The notes: generated by a model from the sequence alone, not told the origin. Positions 1 through 11,299 are shown, counted from the stretch's first letter. The stretch: 64,000 bases of DNA from Emergomyces orientalis (GCA_002110485.1 MOWL01000089.1:806001-870000), one strand, 5' to 3'. Translations and numbers: made by a program.

Positions 1-2734
1 CCCCCTTTCCGCAACCATGAGTCATCCCGCTTACCCCGCGGTCTTCATGGATGTGCACTACGCAGCAGCAACTCTGAGATGCGATTGGCCATTGGCCGGC
101 GGTAGCGTCAGTGTTGGATTGTGCTCTTAGCGTCCAGGAGAAATCTCAATATCTGTAGATGTTGCTATCTTCACAAGCCTCTTACATTGTGATCGTGAAA
201 CTCCCCCGAGCATACGGCCATTCTTCTCAAATCATTGTACTTTCAATAATAAGGATGCACGAATATCACATATCTTCCTCTCACAAATAAGACTATTTGT
301 CTTAAACGCGCTATGCCACATTCCATTTAGCTATTCGACTCCTAACTAATGTCAGAAGCTCCACACAAATCAAAGCTCCAACATCAAGGAATTCTTCCCA
401 AAGATCTAATATGCTGCCGAGTGTGTCCTCTGCAATTCTGAGCAGATGTATAGTCTTACACCTGAACTACATTGATGAAATAATCCAAGGGCAGCGAGTT
501 TGCGCAATTGGATGTATGTCATTCAACCCCATCCGGCACTTCACGATGCTTGCTGGTATTAACCTCGCAGTGAAAACAGAAACTCCCAAGAGCAATCGGC
601 TAGTCAGCAATACATATAGAAACTGAATCTTGTTTTCAGCCGAATGGAGTTTCAGCCCAGCTTCGACTAGGTAAGGCGCAAGAACACGGAGATTTCAATT
701 GAAAGGAGTGCATTTACTATAAACCTGGACCATGGACTACCTACTATGCTAGCCACAAAGCCTCCCTGTCGACTGTTGGAGATTGTATGTTACACTCATT
801 CTTTCCCGTTATGACGCAATGTAAAAGATAAAATGAAGAACACCCACTTTCAGTCAATGATGGCCCTGTAATAGCTTATGTTTCCGGAACAGGCTATACC
901 TAATCGAAACTATGACAGGCTGTCTGTCTTCTTTTGGGCGATGTCACGGCAGTTCAAGCAGACATTCAGAATCTCCAAGGGCTCTGTTAGTGTCGCCGGG
1001 TTGATCTTCCTCATGTGTCAGGCCGGATAGACCCAGGCCTAGAGGAAACAGAATGGTACGGCGCGTCCCCTTGCTGTATGGTCTGGAGAAAAATGTCGGA
1101 CGATGTTTCGATTAAAGTTATTGTCCCCCAGTCTTGGGACACAGGTAACTACCCTACATTTTCACTCCAGCACATCTACCCGCCTGCAGATGCTCGGCGT
1201 ATATCCTGGGGGCGCCAGCTGCGGTTTCTTGCATGAATTGATTCTACATAAGATGATAGATGATATGGTGAATACAGCTGGGACAGGGAGCATCACGGCA
1301 GTGGTTTAATGAAACACGTTCGTGTACAACACGGGTAGCGGTGAAGGAATATCAGGAGGCATATCTAGCTGAGTGTAGCACCATCTTCCGTTTGCTACAT
1401 AATGTCGAAAATGACATTAGTTCTGGGTCCACATAATGAAAACTACTAGTTGATTTTCCACCTGATGTCACCTCTTGGGGCATCCGGAAAGGTACGGTAT
1501 TTAGGAGGAGAAGAGAAATAGCAAGGGATAAGCTGAAGCCTGACATTGTTCCCATTTACCCAGCAGGTATTCTATCTCCCAGGCGTGCGATCTGCGCGTG
1601 ACTGATCGGTCATTTCTGCCAGGAAATATTTTTTGGTACCGATAATGCGACCTAGAGTCTTCGTATCCAGATGTACCAATTTCATCAGTTTCATGGTTGT
1701 CGTTTTTTGTTGTTTGTGGGGTAAACTTATCGCCCTTTCAGGGGTATGCTGGTCTAGCGGACAGCTCCTGTTTCTGCAACCAGGATTCTTTCAAGGTTGG
1801 GCGTTTTCGCTCTCTTCCATTGATATCTGAAGTAAAAAGGCGCTTGCAAACCAACAGTACAACCGTGACACTTGTATGTACCCCAAGACATTTTTATTTG
1901 GCCAACAGAATAATAAACGTCCATACCACCCTTAGGTGGCCGGATGATAAATTGGTCTTGTGTGGGGGTGGGACGTGCAGAATTCTGGGATACAATAACT
2001 TTAATAATACAGCCATAGGTGCCGGGATCTTCCTGGTGTGGTTGATGTTTGAACATAAAACCATGTATTCAAGATTGAGGCGGCGGGAAGGGCGCGAGAT
2101 TAAAATGAATACGCAGAGGTATTATTGCTGGGTACCAACTGAACCATATGTAAAGACGAATGCATTGATATGCCCCAGTTAAAAAAGCGGAATATCAGAA
2201 GGGTTATACGACTACTAAAAAAACGCTTATTGAATAGTGTATAGTTGCCTCTGCATGACACAAGTTCCCCAATTCTGTCAGGAGGTGATTCCCAAATTTT
2301 CAACTCGGTAATAAGAGAAGAACTACCCGGAGTGTGATATAAATTGGTAATACGGACTTGAAATAGGCCCGATTCTCTCATTCATTAATCTGTTTTTGCT
2401 TTTCATGCATATGGATAAGAAACCTTCGCCGAAACAGAGCGCTTAAGAAATTACCCAAAAAATAAAAGAAGAAATTCTTGTTGCGAAGCCCGGAACCCGG
2501 AGTTGCCCGTCGAGATGACGATAATGGCCCCCTGAAAGGAACCATATAAATGAATAAATAATAAGATAACAGTCTGCCCGAAAAACATCGTTCAGCATCC
2601 TCGCCCGGTTAACGGCACGGCCGGACATAGTGCAATCATTATTCCCCTAATACATTTCCGCTGTCAAAACGGCCGGAATTGAGCTGCACTCTTCGGCTCC
2701 CTGTATTATGTGTCATGACGTCGTCTCGTCCATT
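1..2734. other. Gene-free left-edge region
   Basis: I see no convincing gene here. The longest open frames (for example 1697-2182 on the plus strand, 161 codons, and 1754-2056 on the minus strand) are mutually antisense, lack a recognisable domain and do not join through plausible introns. The sequence has moderate AT content and no long repeat that I could detect. It could hold the 3' UTR of TYR1 (its right end) and decayed material, but nothing can be named. Confidence 0.5.
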
Positions 2735-5082
2735 TTAAGAATCCGAAGTAGTAGTAGTTGCAGTACCGTGTGTAGTCGTCGTTTTATCCAATATAGTTTT
2801 CATCATCTCATTTCCTAGTCTGACGGCTTCAGGGAATCGAGGAGAGAAGTACGATTGGATCTTTTCGAAACGATCACGGTAGGAAGCAAAGTCGCCAAAG
2901 GATACGCATTCGGACCAGGCCTGTTGAGTATGATCCGGTACAGTATTTGAGTTAGCAAAGTAACATGAATGGGCATATGATAACTTGAGGTAGGAATCAG
3001 GGTTTCCGATGTGGAATCAAACACGGAGGGGATGTGTAGTTATATTGGACGTATGCAGGCCAAGGAGGGAGTAGGAAGGAACGGCTAGAACATGTTGTGT
3101 TCTGGCAAATATAGACTTGAGAGTTTCAGGGAGACGCGATATAGCAAATGGGGAGTGATCATGGTCTCAAGGCGCACAATGAAGGTGAAGGTGTGGCAGG
3201 ACGCGTGGAAGCGGAAGAATAATGAGTGTTTATATATGCACTTACCCGTGCGGCAAATGTGAACTCTAGATCATCAGAGCGGAACGTGTTGTCATCTATT
3301 GCGATGTCTAAGACCTCATCGAGGAGGTCTTCGTTTCTGAAGAGGTATTCCGTCACTCCCAGCCAGAGACGGAAGAGCTGTAAGTAAAATATTGTTGTTA
3401 GCTCTCATTTTCCAACAAAATCATTACGCGAAGTTACTGACAGGTGTCGAGCAAATCATATGATCATAAGGAACAATCCCCAACTTCCACCAGCAATCTA
3501 CAATAGCCAGCAAGCTTAAATGATTATTAGGCATCCTCTCGGAATTCCCCTTGGACAGTGAGAACCGATCAAGTACATCATCCCGCAACAACAAATCATG
3601 CTGCGTCGTACCAGACTTGAATACCGCCGCTCCGGCCGTCTTCACTCTGGCTTTGAACTCCTCCCGATGCCCGCCCAGCATCAGTTTGAACAGTTCAGTC
3701 ACTGACTGCGCGTATTGGCGGATCTGCTTCTTCGCAGCTGGATTGAGTATGGCCAATCCCGCATAGACGTGCCATTTGTTAGCATATATGCGAAGCGTTA
3801 TATTGATTTTCACGTTCTCGATCCCACCCACGTAGCGGGCTACTTCCCAAGGGAACTGGTTGTTGGCATGCCATGCTGTGCCCATGCTAAGAAAGGCCGC
3901 GTGTGTGACAGCCTGGGTATCGGCTGTGATCCGATCGTGCATCTCGCCGCTGAGATACACATACTTGGACTGGAAAGAGGAGAAGATGCTCTCGACGAAT
4001 CTTAGGCTGTTGTCTGATGCTCTATGTTGAATCAGGACCTGGAATAGCTGGTGTTATTCTTTATGCCGTCGTGAAAATGGTAATTTTTGTTGGGGTTTGT
4101 TTATATGTACCAGAGGTTGGCCCTTGGGGCTGACATTGGGGCCATGGAGGGAATGGCATGAGAGTATTTCTACGTCTTTGGGCAGGTATTTATCAAATGC
4201 AGCGAGCTCGGGGGCCTTGCAAGATGTCTGGCCACCCACAATTGCGCCGACCTTGGTTGCTTCAATTCATTGATTTGTCAGACTGGGCTGAGGGATAAGA
4301 CATGAAAGGCAAATATTGGAAATACGAATTCAGTGGTTCAAACGGCAGACATACATGGCCCGTACTCGGCGACGATCTTGTCAATGGCTTCCGCCTCTAC
4401 GCTGTAGATAATATAGTCGCTAATTCTGGAGACCAAGTGCCCATTGGGGAGTATATTGATATTGTGCTTTTAAAATCCTTAAGATAAGCCCTAATGCTGA
4501 GGTTGATTTATAGTAATCCACATACATCAGACGCGAACTCCTGCTTTAATGCATCAAAATTTGCAGGCCGATCGCAAGCATTGACTCTACACTTCTTGTG
4601 TCAGCCATTGTACTAACAGCGTGGTGGGTTATATATATGTTCGTAAATGGGAGCTGTGATAACTGAAAGTTAGCACGATATACAAACAATCATCGTCGCT
4701 AGTAAACAAGTTTCAAGGGATAAAAAAATGATTTCAGACAAATAAAAAGTAAGGTAGCGAGTAGTTTACATCATTGACAACCCAGGAGCCGCTGCACACG
4801 CCAGAATGGCGGGCAGTTAAGACCCCCAAGTCATACTCGAGCCAAATGCACTCAAGTCATCATATAAAAAGGGCAGTAAATCAGAGTAACAGAACAGAAC
4901 CAAAAGGGGAGCTTACCATATATTAAATAACCCAAGCAAACTGTATACAAAACAGAAAGAAAGTTTTGCAGAAGATGTTGGTATTACCTCCAGCCAGCTT
5001 GACTCAAACGCTGGGCATACATCTTCCCCATGTCGCCCATGCCAATGATCCCAATGGATCTTGTGTCTGATGTAGCCGCCAT
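2735..5082 (-). CDS. TYR1: Prephenate dehydrogenase (NADP+), tyrosine biosynthesis
   Basis: This enzyme oxidatively decarboxylates prephenate to 4-hydroxyphenylpyruvate, the committed step to tyrosine in fungi; it is expected to be cytosolic. Seven exons join in frame: complement(2735..2920, 3246..3377, 3442..4038, 4111..4259, 4355..4466, 4526..4586, 4988..5082), giving about 443 aa, the usual length for fungal Tyr1. The N-terminus carries the Rossmann dinucleotide motif IGIIGMGDMGKMYAQRL, followed by GWRVNACDRP. Later come HLVSRISDYIIYSVEAEA, VGAIVGGQTS and the conserved SCHSLHGPNVSPKGQPLV block, then the helical dimerisation domain in the long fifth exon. All junctions are GT/AG and preserve frame. 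The first intron is long (401 nt), as is the last (325 nt). The start at 5082 gives the glycine loop about 12 residues from the terminus, normal for the family. The gene is divergent from the uS11 gene. Confidence 0.93.
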
Positions 5083-5628
5083 CATAACATAAAGTGAGGC
5101 GAAATACCTCCTCTGCTATCAGCTGGCACCTGAAGAAATGTTTTTGAGGCTGGCGAAGAGAGCCAGATATAGAGATATATATATTTGTTCAATTGGAAAA
5201 ACGTGAGGATGTCCTACAAGGAACCCATCATCTGCACAAAAACTCAACGAAATACAGGCATAGAATAGCAATGACTGATTCGCTTGTTGTCTCTCTGTCG
5301 TGGAAAACCCCTCACCGTCTTCTGCTGGAACGGAACAAAGGAAAAGAGCAAGAAAATTTATGAGTCGAAAAAAAAAAACAATTTAAAGCTAAAGCTGGCA
5401 GTTGGCGCTAGTCCAAGCACCAAAGTCGCTTAATAAGACACGCTGAGTCATCAGAGGTTCGATTCGGACCTTAGGGCAAAGTAATACAAACCCTAAGCCC
5501 TAAGCCATCCTCTCCCCGTTTAGGAACTTAGGGCACACTCTCTCTTTTCCGTATCTGGAATCTCGAACTGCGACTTTGATTTCTTTGCTCTTCACCATCC
5601 ACCACATCCGCCATCCATCACGCCCAAA
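5083..5628. promoter_or_regulatory. Divergent promoter region between TYR1 and uS11
   Basis: This 546-bp spacer separates the start codons of TYR1 (minus) and the uS11 ribosomal gene (plus). Seen directly: a run of ten A at about 5370-5379 and, close to uS11, a cluster of TTAGGG/CCCTAA hexamers (annotated separately). There is a tRNA-like T-loop string at about 5456 but no cloverleaf around it. Confidence 0.5.
5471..5533 (+). promoter_or_regulatory. Cluster of four telomere-type hexamers upstream of uS11 gene
   Basis: Four exact copies of TTAGGG or its complement CCCTAA lie in 63 bp: 5471-5476 (plus), 5491-5496 and 5498-5503 (minus), 5528-5533 (plus). They sit 96-158 bp before the ATG. Established knowledge: Tbf1-type Myb factors bind this sequence and regulate ribosomal protein genes in several fungi. 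That the same factor acts here is inference from motif and position. Confidence 0.55.
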
Positions 5629-6420
5629 ATGCCTCCCAAGAAGAAGGTTGAACGTCCCGCTAACGAGAACATCTCTCTCGGCCCCTTGGCCGGAGATGGT
5701 ACGTCCAATTTGCTCTGCTCGAGCTCTTCCGGGAATAACGAAGCGCAGCGCAATGCTAACTTCGGTCACAGGAAAGCTCGTTTTCGGTGTCGCCCGTATC
5801 TTTGCCTCGTTCAACGATACCTTCGTCCACGTCACCGATCTCAGGTTCGTGCCATTATTCACCCCTAACTGATGCCTTGCCCAATTCGGGAACCCTTTTT
5901 CATGTGAACTCCAACATATGGACCCCCCACCCGCCGCGTTGTTTGTGAGAAAGCAAGGGTACAGAGAACAAATATTCATATATCATGGAGGGCTAATATT
6001 CTGGGTGATTCCAGTGGTCGCGAAACCATCTGCCGTGTCACCGGTGGTATGAAGGTCAAGGCTGACCGTGACGAGTCCTCTCCCTACGCTGCTATGTTGG
6101 CTGCTCAAGACGTTGCTGTTCGCTGCAAGGAGTTGGGAATTAACGCCCTGCATATCAAGATCCGTGCTACCGGAGGTTCGTTTGACCTGGAAAATCCTTA
6201 TAAATTTTGAAGAAGAAGCGAATTAGTTAGTGAAAAGGAATAAAATCTAACCATCCCGATTGGAATAGGTAACGGAACCAAGACCCCTGGCCCCGGAGCC
6301 CAGTCCGCGCTCCGCGCCCTTGCCCGCTCTGGCATGCGCATTGGCAGAATCGAGGACGTGACCCCTACCCCCTCCGACTCCACTCGCCGGAAGGGTGGTC
6401 GCCGTGGTCGTCGTCTGTAG
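5629..6420 (+). CDS. RPS14: 40S ribosomal protein S14 (uS11)
   Basis: This is a small-subunit ribosomal protein of the cytosolic ribosome, located at the platform, where it contacts 18S rRNA near the E site. Four exons join(5629..5698, 5772..5844, 6015..6175, 6269..6420) give 151 aa, which matches the family length. The protein begins MPPKKKVERPANENISLGP, continues with KLVFGVARIFASFNDTFVHV and TDLSGRETICRVTGGMKVK, and ends with the basic tail TRRKGGRRGRRL, all hallmarks of uS11. The three introns split GGA, AGT and GGT codons and have clean donors and acceptors. A CT-rich leader and telomere-type hexamers precede the gene, fitting a strongly expressed ribosomal gene. No anomaly is visible. 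Confidence 0.97.
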
Positions 6421-7175
6421 GCGCCCGGACGGACATATCTTTTCTTATACTTCTCCAGCTTGTGCACGATTTGCAAATGCTGCTATTGTGCGTGGAGCAA
6501 GGATGGATTGCGCGGGTATCATCCGGGTATCTGTTAGCATATGTGGATGGAATAAACGCGAAGAACGGCAGTATTCCCGCCTGGTCTTCTTTCTTTGTGG
6601 ATTTTGTTCATATCATAGCATTTTCCCTTTTGAACTGGGCATCGCTGCTGCGGCCTTTCTTATCTCCTTCTTTAAGTCGGCCGTCGACTACAGTTTTTGC
6701 CAGCTTTTATCATGGGGATCTCTTGACAATTTATTAACACAATGGAGATTCTTATCTTAAAGACTAACCTACGTCTGAATACCGTTGCCGTGTAGTGTAG
6801 TCTACTTAGTTGTCCGATGGGTTATTTAGAAATTCGTTGTCAAATTTTTCGTAACAAAAATTTGCCCCCGCTAAAACAGCTCCCCATCATCCAATGATGT
6901 AAGAACCACCAAGCATCAAATATCCCAAAACGCCCGCAAGGACTAAGTTTTCGTAGAACAGAGTTCCATTCCACATCAGCCAAAACATATTCTATTCCCA
7001 CGACAATTCTCATAGATTTAATATATCCACAGCTCCAAATTTCCCTTGAACATATTTTACATATATATGTATACACCACCCACCCCACCTCCCCTCTCCT
7101 TCCGAGTAACGACCAAAAAAACAGAATCCCAAATGCCCGTAAAAATACTCACCCAACCTCAATAACTCTCTCACC
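6421..7175. other. Intergenic region between uS11 and AAR2 genes
   Basis: The first part should be the 3' UTR of the uS11 gene and the last part the promoter and leader of AAR2, which is C-rich and purine-poor just before the ATG. Open frames of 80-120 codons occur (for example 6395-6760) but overlap the uS11 3' end and show no domain. I see no RNA gene. Confidence 0.5.
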
Positions 7176-8768
7176 ATGACCTCTCAAATCCCCACCCCAA
7201 CCCTCCTTCTAACCTCCCTCCCTCCCAAAACCCTAATCGGTATCGATCTCCTCTCCTTTACATCCACCCCACACTTCCACGGCATAAAAAACCTCCCGCC
7301 CGGACCCCACTTCTTATATACAGGTACGACGGAGAGCTTTTCGTTACGTAGCGGGGAGTGGTTTTTTATACATGACTACCGTACTTCTGGCAGTAGTAGT
7401 GGTGGTGGTGCGGCAACGGGACAGATAGATATACGACTCCGCAGATGGGATGTGGGGACTGAAGCGCTTGTTCCTATTGATGAAGGTACGGAGGAGGGTA
7501 GGCGGGAGGCTATGAGGCTACGGGCGAATCTGGGACGCATATGGGCGGGCGGGGGGTTATTGGCGTATGATCGAGCAAGGGGGGAACAGCAGCAGCAACG
7601 CGATAGTAATGGGGGTAATGGCGCGGAATTAACCCTCCAGAACTACCACCAACAACTACAAACGCAACACGAAGAACCAGAACCAGCACAAGAATCAACA
7701 AGTGACTGGTCACAGCTCACAAACTACATCTCCCCCGCCGTCCTCTCGCGCATTCTTGGCCCAAGTCCCACTGCCGTCACTAGCACCGCCATCATCACCA
7801 GAAACCAAAGCACCACTACAACAGCAAACCCGTCACCCCGCTGGACCGTGTCATCAGGCAGCTCAGCGGTGCGGGACAGAGATGATATCCCGGGCCTCTC
7901 TACCGCAGAGGTAGCCAAGGCTTGTGATACCGGAACGGCCAGCGAGCAGGAAAAGGAATTGCGCTTTTTGCCTGTCGATCTGAAGCGGACGTGGAGGGTT
8001 GGTGCGGTGGGGAGGGAGAGGACGGAGGCGGCGCAGGATCGGTCGTGGGCGTTGGGCGATTTGGTGGGCAGGTTGGGGAAGGGGATTGGTATAGCTGCGC
8101 CTACGGAAGGGTCTGAGTCTGCTACTACAGCTACCATTGATGATGAAGAGCAGGAGGCCGGCGAAGCGCAGATCCTTGGCGAGCTACAATTTACATTCCT
8201 AATGGTTCTTACGCTGATGAATTTCTCGTGTCTGGAGCAGTGGAAGCGGCTGCTTGGGTTAGTATTGACATGTCGCGCGGCGGTACTCAAGCGGGAAACA
8301 TTTTTCGTGAAGGTTCTACATCTGTTGCGCTTGCAGCTACGCCACTTCGATGATGTCGAGGGCGGGCTGTTTGAGATGGATGGCGATGATGGGGGGGCGT
8401 TGTTAAGGAAGTTGCTTATGCGGTTTTCACGGACTGTGCAAGATTTTGCGGAGGGGGAGGGGGGTGGGCAGATGGTTAGGAGGGAGTTGAGATTGTTGGA
8501 GGATTGGGTTAAGGGGGAATATGGCTGGGAGTTGAGACGGGGGGCAACGGTTATGAGGGGCATGTTGGAGTTGGAGGACGGGGAGCAGGTGGAGATGGAG
8601 GTTAGTGGGGCGAATGAGGAGGACGAGATGGGAGAGTATGCTCCGGTTATTGTTGATTTGGGAGAGGGAGACAGCCTTGGAAAAGGTTTGGTGGGGAAAG
8701 TCGAAGAAAGCGAGGGAGCGGGCGAGTCCATGTCAAATGTAGATATGCCAGAGATGAATCCGCGATAA
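7176..8768 (+). CDS. AAR2: AAR2 family U5 snRNP assembly factor
   Basis: AAR2 chaperones assembly of U5 snRNP by binding Prp8 in the cytoplasm before Brr2 replaces it. It is a single exon of 530 aa, longer than yeast Aar2 (about 355 aa) but typical of filamentous fungi because of a low-complexity middle. Residues about 8-50 match the AAR2 N-domain, with LLLTSLPPKTLIGIDLLSF and FHGIKNLPPGPHFLYT followed by the SGEWFF strand. Residues about 330-470 hold the helical C-domain, starting near ILGELQFTFLMVLTLMNF. Between them lies a Gln/Thr/Ser-rich linker of about 130 residues, and the C-terminus is acidic. Codon use is G-rich at the 3' half, which produces a long antisense open frame with no independent support. 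Confidence 0.88.
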   Translation: MTSQIPTPTLLLTSLPPKTLIGIDLLSFTSTPHFHGIKNLPPGPHFLYTGTTESFSLRSGEWFFIHDYRTSGSSSGGGAATGQIDIRLRRWDVGTEALVPIDEGTEEGRREAMRLRANLGRIWAGGGLLAYDRARGEQQQQRDSNGGNGAELTLQNYHQQLQTQHEEPEPAQESTSDWSQLTNYISPAVLSRILGPSPTAVTSTAIITRNQSTTTTANPSPRWTVSSGSSAVRDRDDIPGLSTAEVAKACDTGTASEQEKELRFLPVDLKRTWRVGAVGRERTEAAQDRSWALGDLVGRLGKGIGIAAPTEGSESATTATIDDEEQEAGEAQILGELQFTFLMVLTLMNFSCLEQWKRLLGLVLTCRAAVLKRETFFVKVLHLLRLQLRHFDDVEGGLFEMDGDDGGALLRKLLMRFSRTVQDFAEGEGGGQMVRRELRLLEDWVKGEYGWELRRGATVMRGMLELEDGEQVEMEVSGANEEDEMGEYAPVIVDLGEGDSLGKGLVGKVEESEGAGESMSNVDMPEMNPR

Positions 8769-9208
8769 ATGGGGTCAGATTATGATACCAAATTTGGTAA
8801 ATTTCTGACCTCCGCGGCGTAAATTGCAAGTTGTATATGATGACAATACTCTTCGAATCTGGTCCGTTGTCTCTCTTTTTATCAATTCGCATTTTGGTCC
8901 GTAATCGCATCACATTACAGCAGAACAGATGAAGGAGGAAAAACAGAATTGAACGGAACGGAAGGAAAATTGATATTGCAAGCGGGAGTAAAAAGAGAAA
9001 ACGAAAACAAAAAAAAAATGGCCCTATTCTATCGTTCCCTAGCAGTTTGTTTAAAATAATAAAACGCTAGGGACCATCGTTGGCAAAAACCACCCATCCC
9101 AACCGATAGATATAATGAAATCCCATTTTTCCATACTCCCACCACATCCTCTTTTTCTCCCCCGCATCACAACACCACACACAACACAACACCCCAACAC
9201 AATATCGC
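8769..9208. other. Convergent 3' intergenic region (AAR2 / uS9)
   Basis: This 440-bp gap lies between two convergent stop codons and should contain both 3' UTRs. It is A-rich on the plus strand around 8930-9060 (many AAAA runs and a nine-A tract near 9010). No gene is seen. Confidence 0.5.
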
Positions 9209-10092
9209 TTAACGGTAAGACTTTTGGAAACGAGCACGGGCACCGGGACCGCCGAACTTCTTGGGTTCAGCGCGTCTGTTATCGGCGACGAGGAGGGTTC
9301 TGTCGAACTGGACGAGGGCTTGCTTGAGCTGGTTCTTTGCGTGCTCGTCGACGTATTTCTGATAGTAGGCAACTATCGACTTGGCGATGGCTTGTCTGAT
9401 AGCGTAGATCTGCGAGGTGTGACCACCGCCGGTGACGCGGACGCGGATATCGACGCCGGCGAATTTGTCAAGGCCAACGATGAGGAGGGGTTCGTAGACC
9501 TGTGATTTTCATTGAGAGAACTTGTAATTAGCGCCTCTTGTTCTCTTTTCCTTGGATCTGGGAAGATCGAAGAGAACAATTTTTCACGTCTCTTTTTTTC
9601 GTGGTGTCCTATGCCGTCTGACGATTGAGGGGGGAATAGGGCGAGTCTAACCTTGAATCTGAGGATTTCTGGCTGGATGAGAGCCAGTGGTTGGCCGTTA
9701 ACCTTGATGAGACCCTTTCCTGCCTATATATATTCCCAAATCCACGTCAGTCAGTTATATCTATCCTGTATCGAGTATCAAAATCATCCCCAATAAGCCC
9801 CAATCCATCGTTCATCTCCAATCTCCAATCTGCAATCTTCAAATTCCGGCTCCAATTCTTCTTTAGACCCCAGTAATTCCCAACTCCAGTAATGCTCGCC
9901 AGGGACATGAGTATATATCAACATCGATTTCCGTACCTTGCAGTGGGCGACAGCAGTAGCTATAACGTAGATTGCAGATGTCAGCAAAAAAAAAAATCGA
10001 TCTTCTAGATATGTGACTGCAGTCGCATGGAATGTGTCCCTCCTACCTGTCTTCTTCTTGCCGAAGCATTGCACACTCTGAGTAGTAGCCAT
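9209..10092 (-). CDS. RPS16: 40S ribosomal protein S16 (uS9)
   Basis: This is a cytosolic small-subunit protein whose C-terminal tail reaches the P-site tRNA. Four exons, complement(9209..9499, 9652..9723, 9937..9959, 10047..10092), give 143 aa, exactly the family length. The protein starts MATTQSVQCFGKKKTATAVA, then AHCKAGKGLIKVNGQPLALI, then VYEPLLIVGLDKFAGVDIRV and VTGGGHTSQIYAIRQAIAKS, and ends GGPGARARFQKSYR, the conserved arginine-bearing tail. The second exon is a 23-nt microexon encoding TATAVAHCK together with its flanks; the conserved protein sequence fixes its boundaries. The gene is divergent from mitochondrial uL13m with a 481-bp spacer. Confidence 0.96.
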
Positions 10093-10573
10093 GTTTGCTG
10101 ATTAAATAGGGGGGACGATGGCTCCGGGGGCGAGAGAGAAAGGGAACAGAGTGGGTTAGGAAGAGAGTGTCGTCGTGGTCGTGTTGTCGTCGTCGTTCGT
10201 CGCTCGTCGCACACTCTCTCTCCTCCAAAGAGAATTGCCAATCTGGGATGTGCGAGTTCGCTTAGTCCGCGCTAGGGCATTAAATCACGTGATGGGATAT
10301 CCAAAAAACCGCAAAGGCCAGGACCCAAGCCCGGAGAACGACGAAACAGCAACCAACGAGGAACAAAACTATGCTACATTCCACCGCAACTTAATTACAG
10401 CTCAATTGGGTGGCTATTATTTTCTTGTTTTATCTCAGGGATATCCAATTGCCTATCCGTTGCCTTTTTAAGGGAGCTAACCCCCTTCCCTTCCCGCTGG
10501 GCTTCCGCTCCCAATCGCATCCATCCTCATCCTCATCCTCCTCCGCACATGAATCGATAGTCACATACAAACA
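10093..10573. promoter_or_regulatory. Divergent promoter shared by uS9 and uL13m genes
   Basis: This 481-bp spacer lies between the two start codons. On the uS9 side it contains a stretch of repeated GTCGTC/TCGTCG units (about 10168-10210) and a CT-rich block. Near the middle a perfect CACGTG E-box lies within AAATCACGTGATGG (about 10286-10293). On the uL13m side a run of TCATCC repeats precedes the ATG. Use of the E-box by a bHLH factor is inference. Confidence 0.5.
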
Positions 10574-11072
10574 ATGTCGCAGACCGTTGGACGGGTAAGC
10601 CATATATAAACTCAGCTTCAAAACGGGAAATAATAAGCACACACGCCCCTAACATCCCCCTCTCAGACCCGGCTCGCCTACTCGCGAACATGGCACTACA
10701 TAGACGTCGGCAGCGACCCGCGCAGCCTTGGCCGCCTCGCCTCCTCCATCGCCGTCTTCCTCATGGGCAAGCACAAACCCATTTGGGACCCCTCGACAGA
10801 CTGCGGAGACTACGTCGTCGCCGTCGGCTGCCACGACCTCCACACCACGGGCAAAAAGCGGTTTAAGAAACTGTACTATACGCATAATACGCGGCCGGGC
10901 AGCTTAAAGTCGATGACGATGGATAAAATGTTTGAGAAATGGGGAGGTGGCGAGGTGCTGAGGAAGGCGGTTAGTGGGATGTTGCCGAAGAATCGGTTGA
11001 GGGAGAAGAGGTTGGCTAGGCTGAAAGGTTGGTTTTTATCTATCTCTCGCTCTTCTCTCCGTCTCTCTCCAT

Positions 11073-11112
<40 letters not shown>

Positions 11113-11299
11113 TCTTTAGGCGGTGGTGTGAGGAGCACAGTTACTAACTAAGTTATTGATAGTTTTCGAGGGCCATGCGCATCCATACAAGAAGAACATC
11201 CTGAAACTGGGCGGGAAGAGCGTGCTGGGACCCCAGAGCTCGATTGCCGATTCGCCGCTGGTTAAGGAGGCGTTTGCGCAGGAGAAAGGGGAGGCGTAG
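10574..11299 (+). CDS. MRPL23: Mitochondrial 54S ribosomal protein uL13m
   Basis: This is a large-subunit protein of the mitochondrial ribosome, homologous to bacterial L13. Three exons, join(10574..10594, 10667..11027, 11163..11299), give 172 aa; yeast Mrpl23 is 163 aa. After a seven-codon first exon (MSQTVGR) comes TRLAYSRTWHYIDVGSDPRSLGRLAS, then MGKHKPIWDPSTDCGDYVVA, TGKKRFKKLYYTHNTRPG and KAVSGMLPKNRLREKRLARLK, the classical L13 signature, and then VFEGHAHPYKKN. The pattern (SGMLPKN, CGDYVV, short basic N-terminus) fits Mrpl23 better than cytosolic uL13, which lacks the HTxRPG block. The second intron contains an (AT)n run followed by poly-T. The gene is convergent with urate oxidase. 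Confidence 0.93.
11078..11115. repeat. (AT)n microsatellite plus poly-T in uL13m intron 2
   Basis: A run of alternating TA/AT dinucleotides is followed directly by a T tract at the 3' end of this intron, upstream of the acceptor. It may act as an extended polypyrimidine stretch; otherwise it is a simple-sequence repeat likely to vary in length between isolates. Confidence 0.7.

Noticed and set aside
1697..2182. 161-codon frame near the left edge
   Set aside because: No domain, no plausible neighbours or introns, and an overlapping antisense frame of similar quality.
5400..5475. tRNA-like string with GGTTCGATTC T-loop
   Set aside because: Neither strand gives a matching T-stem, anticodon stem or acceptor stem around it.
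7724..8731. 335-codon open frame antisense to AAR2
   Set aside because: It is a mirror of the G-rich codons of AAR2, rich in Ser/Pro/Arg with no domain; the AAR2 protein is clearly the coding strand.
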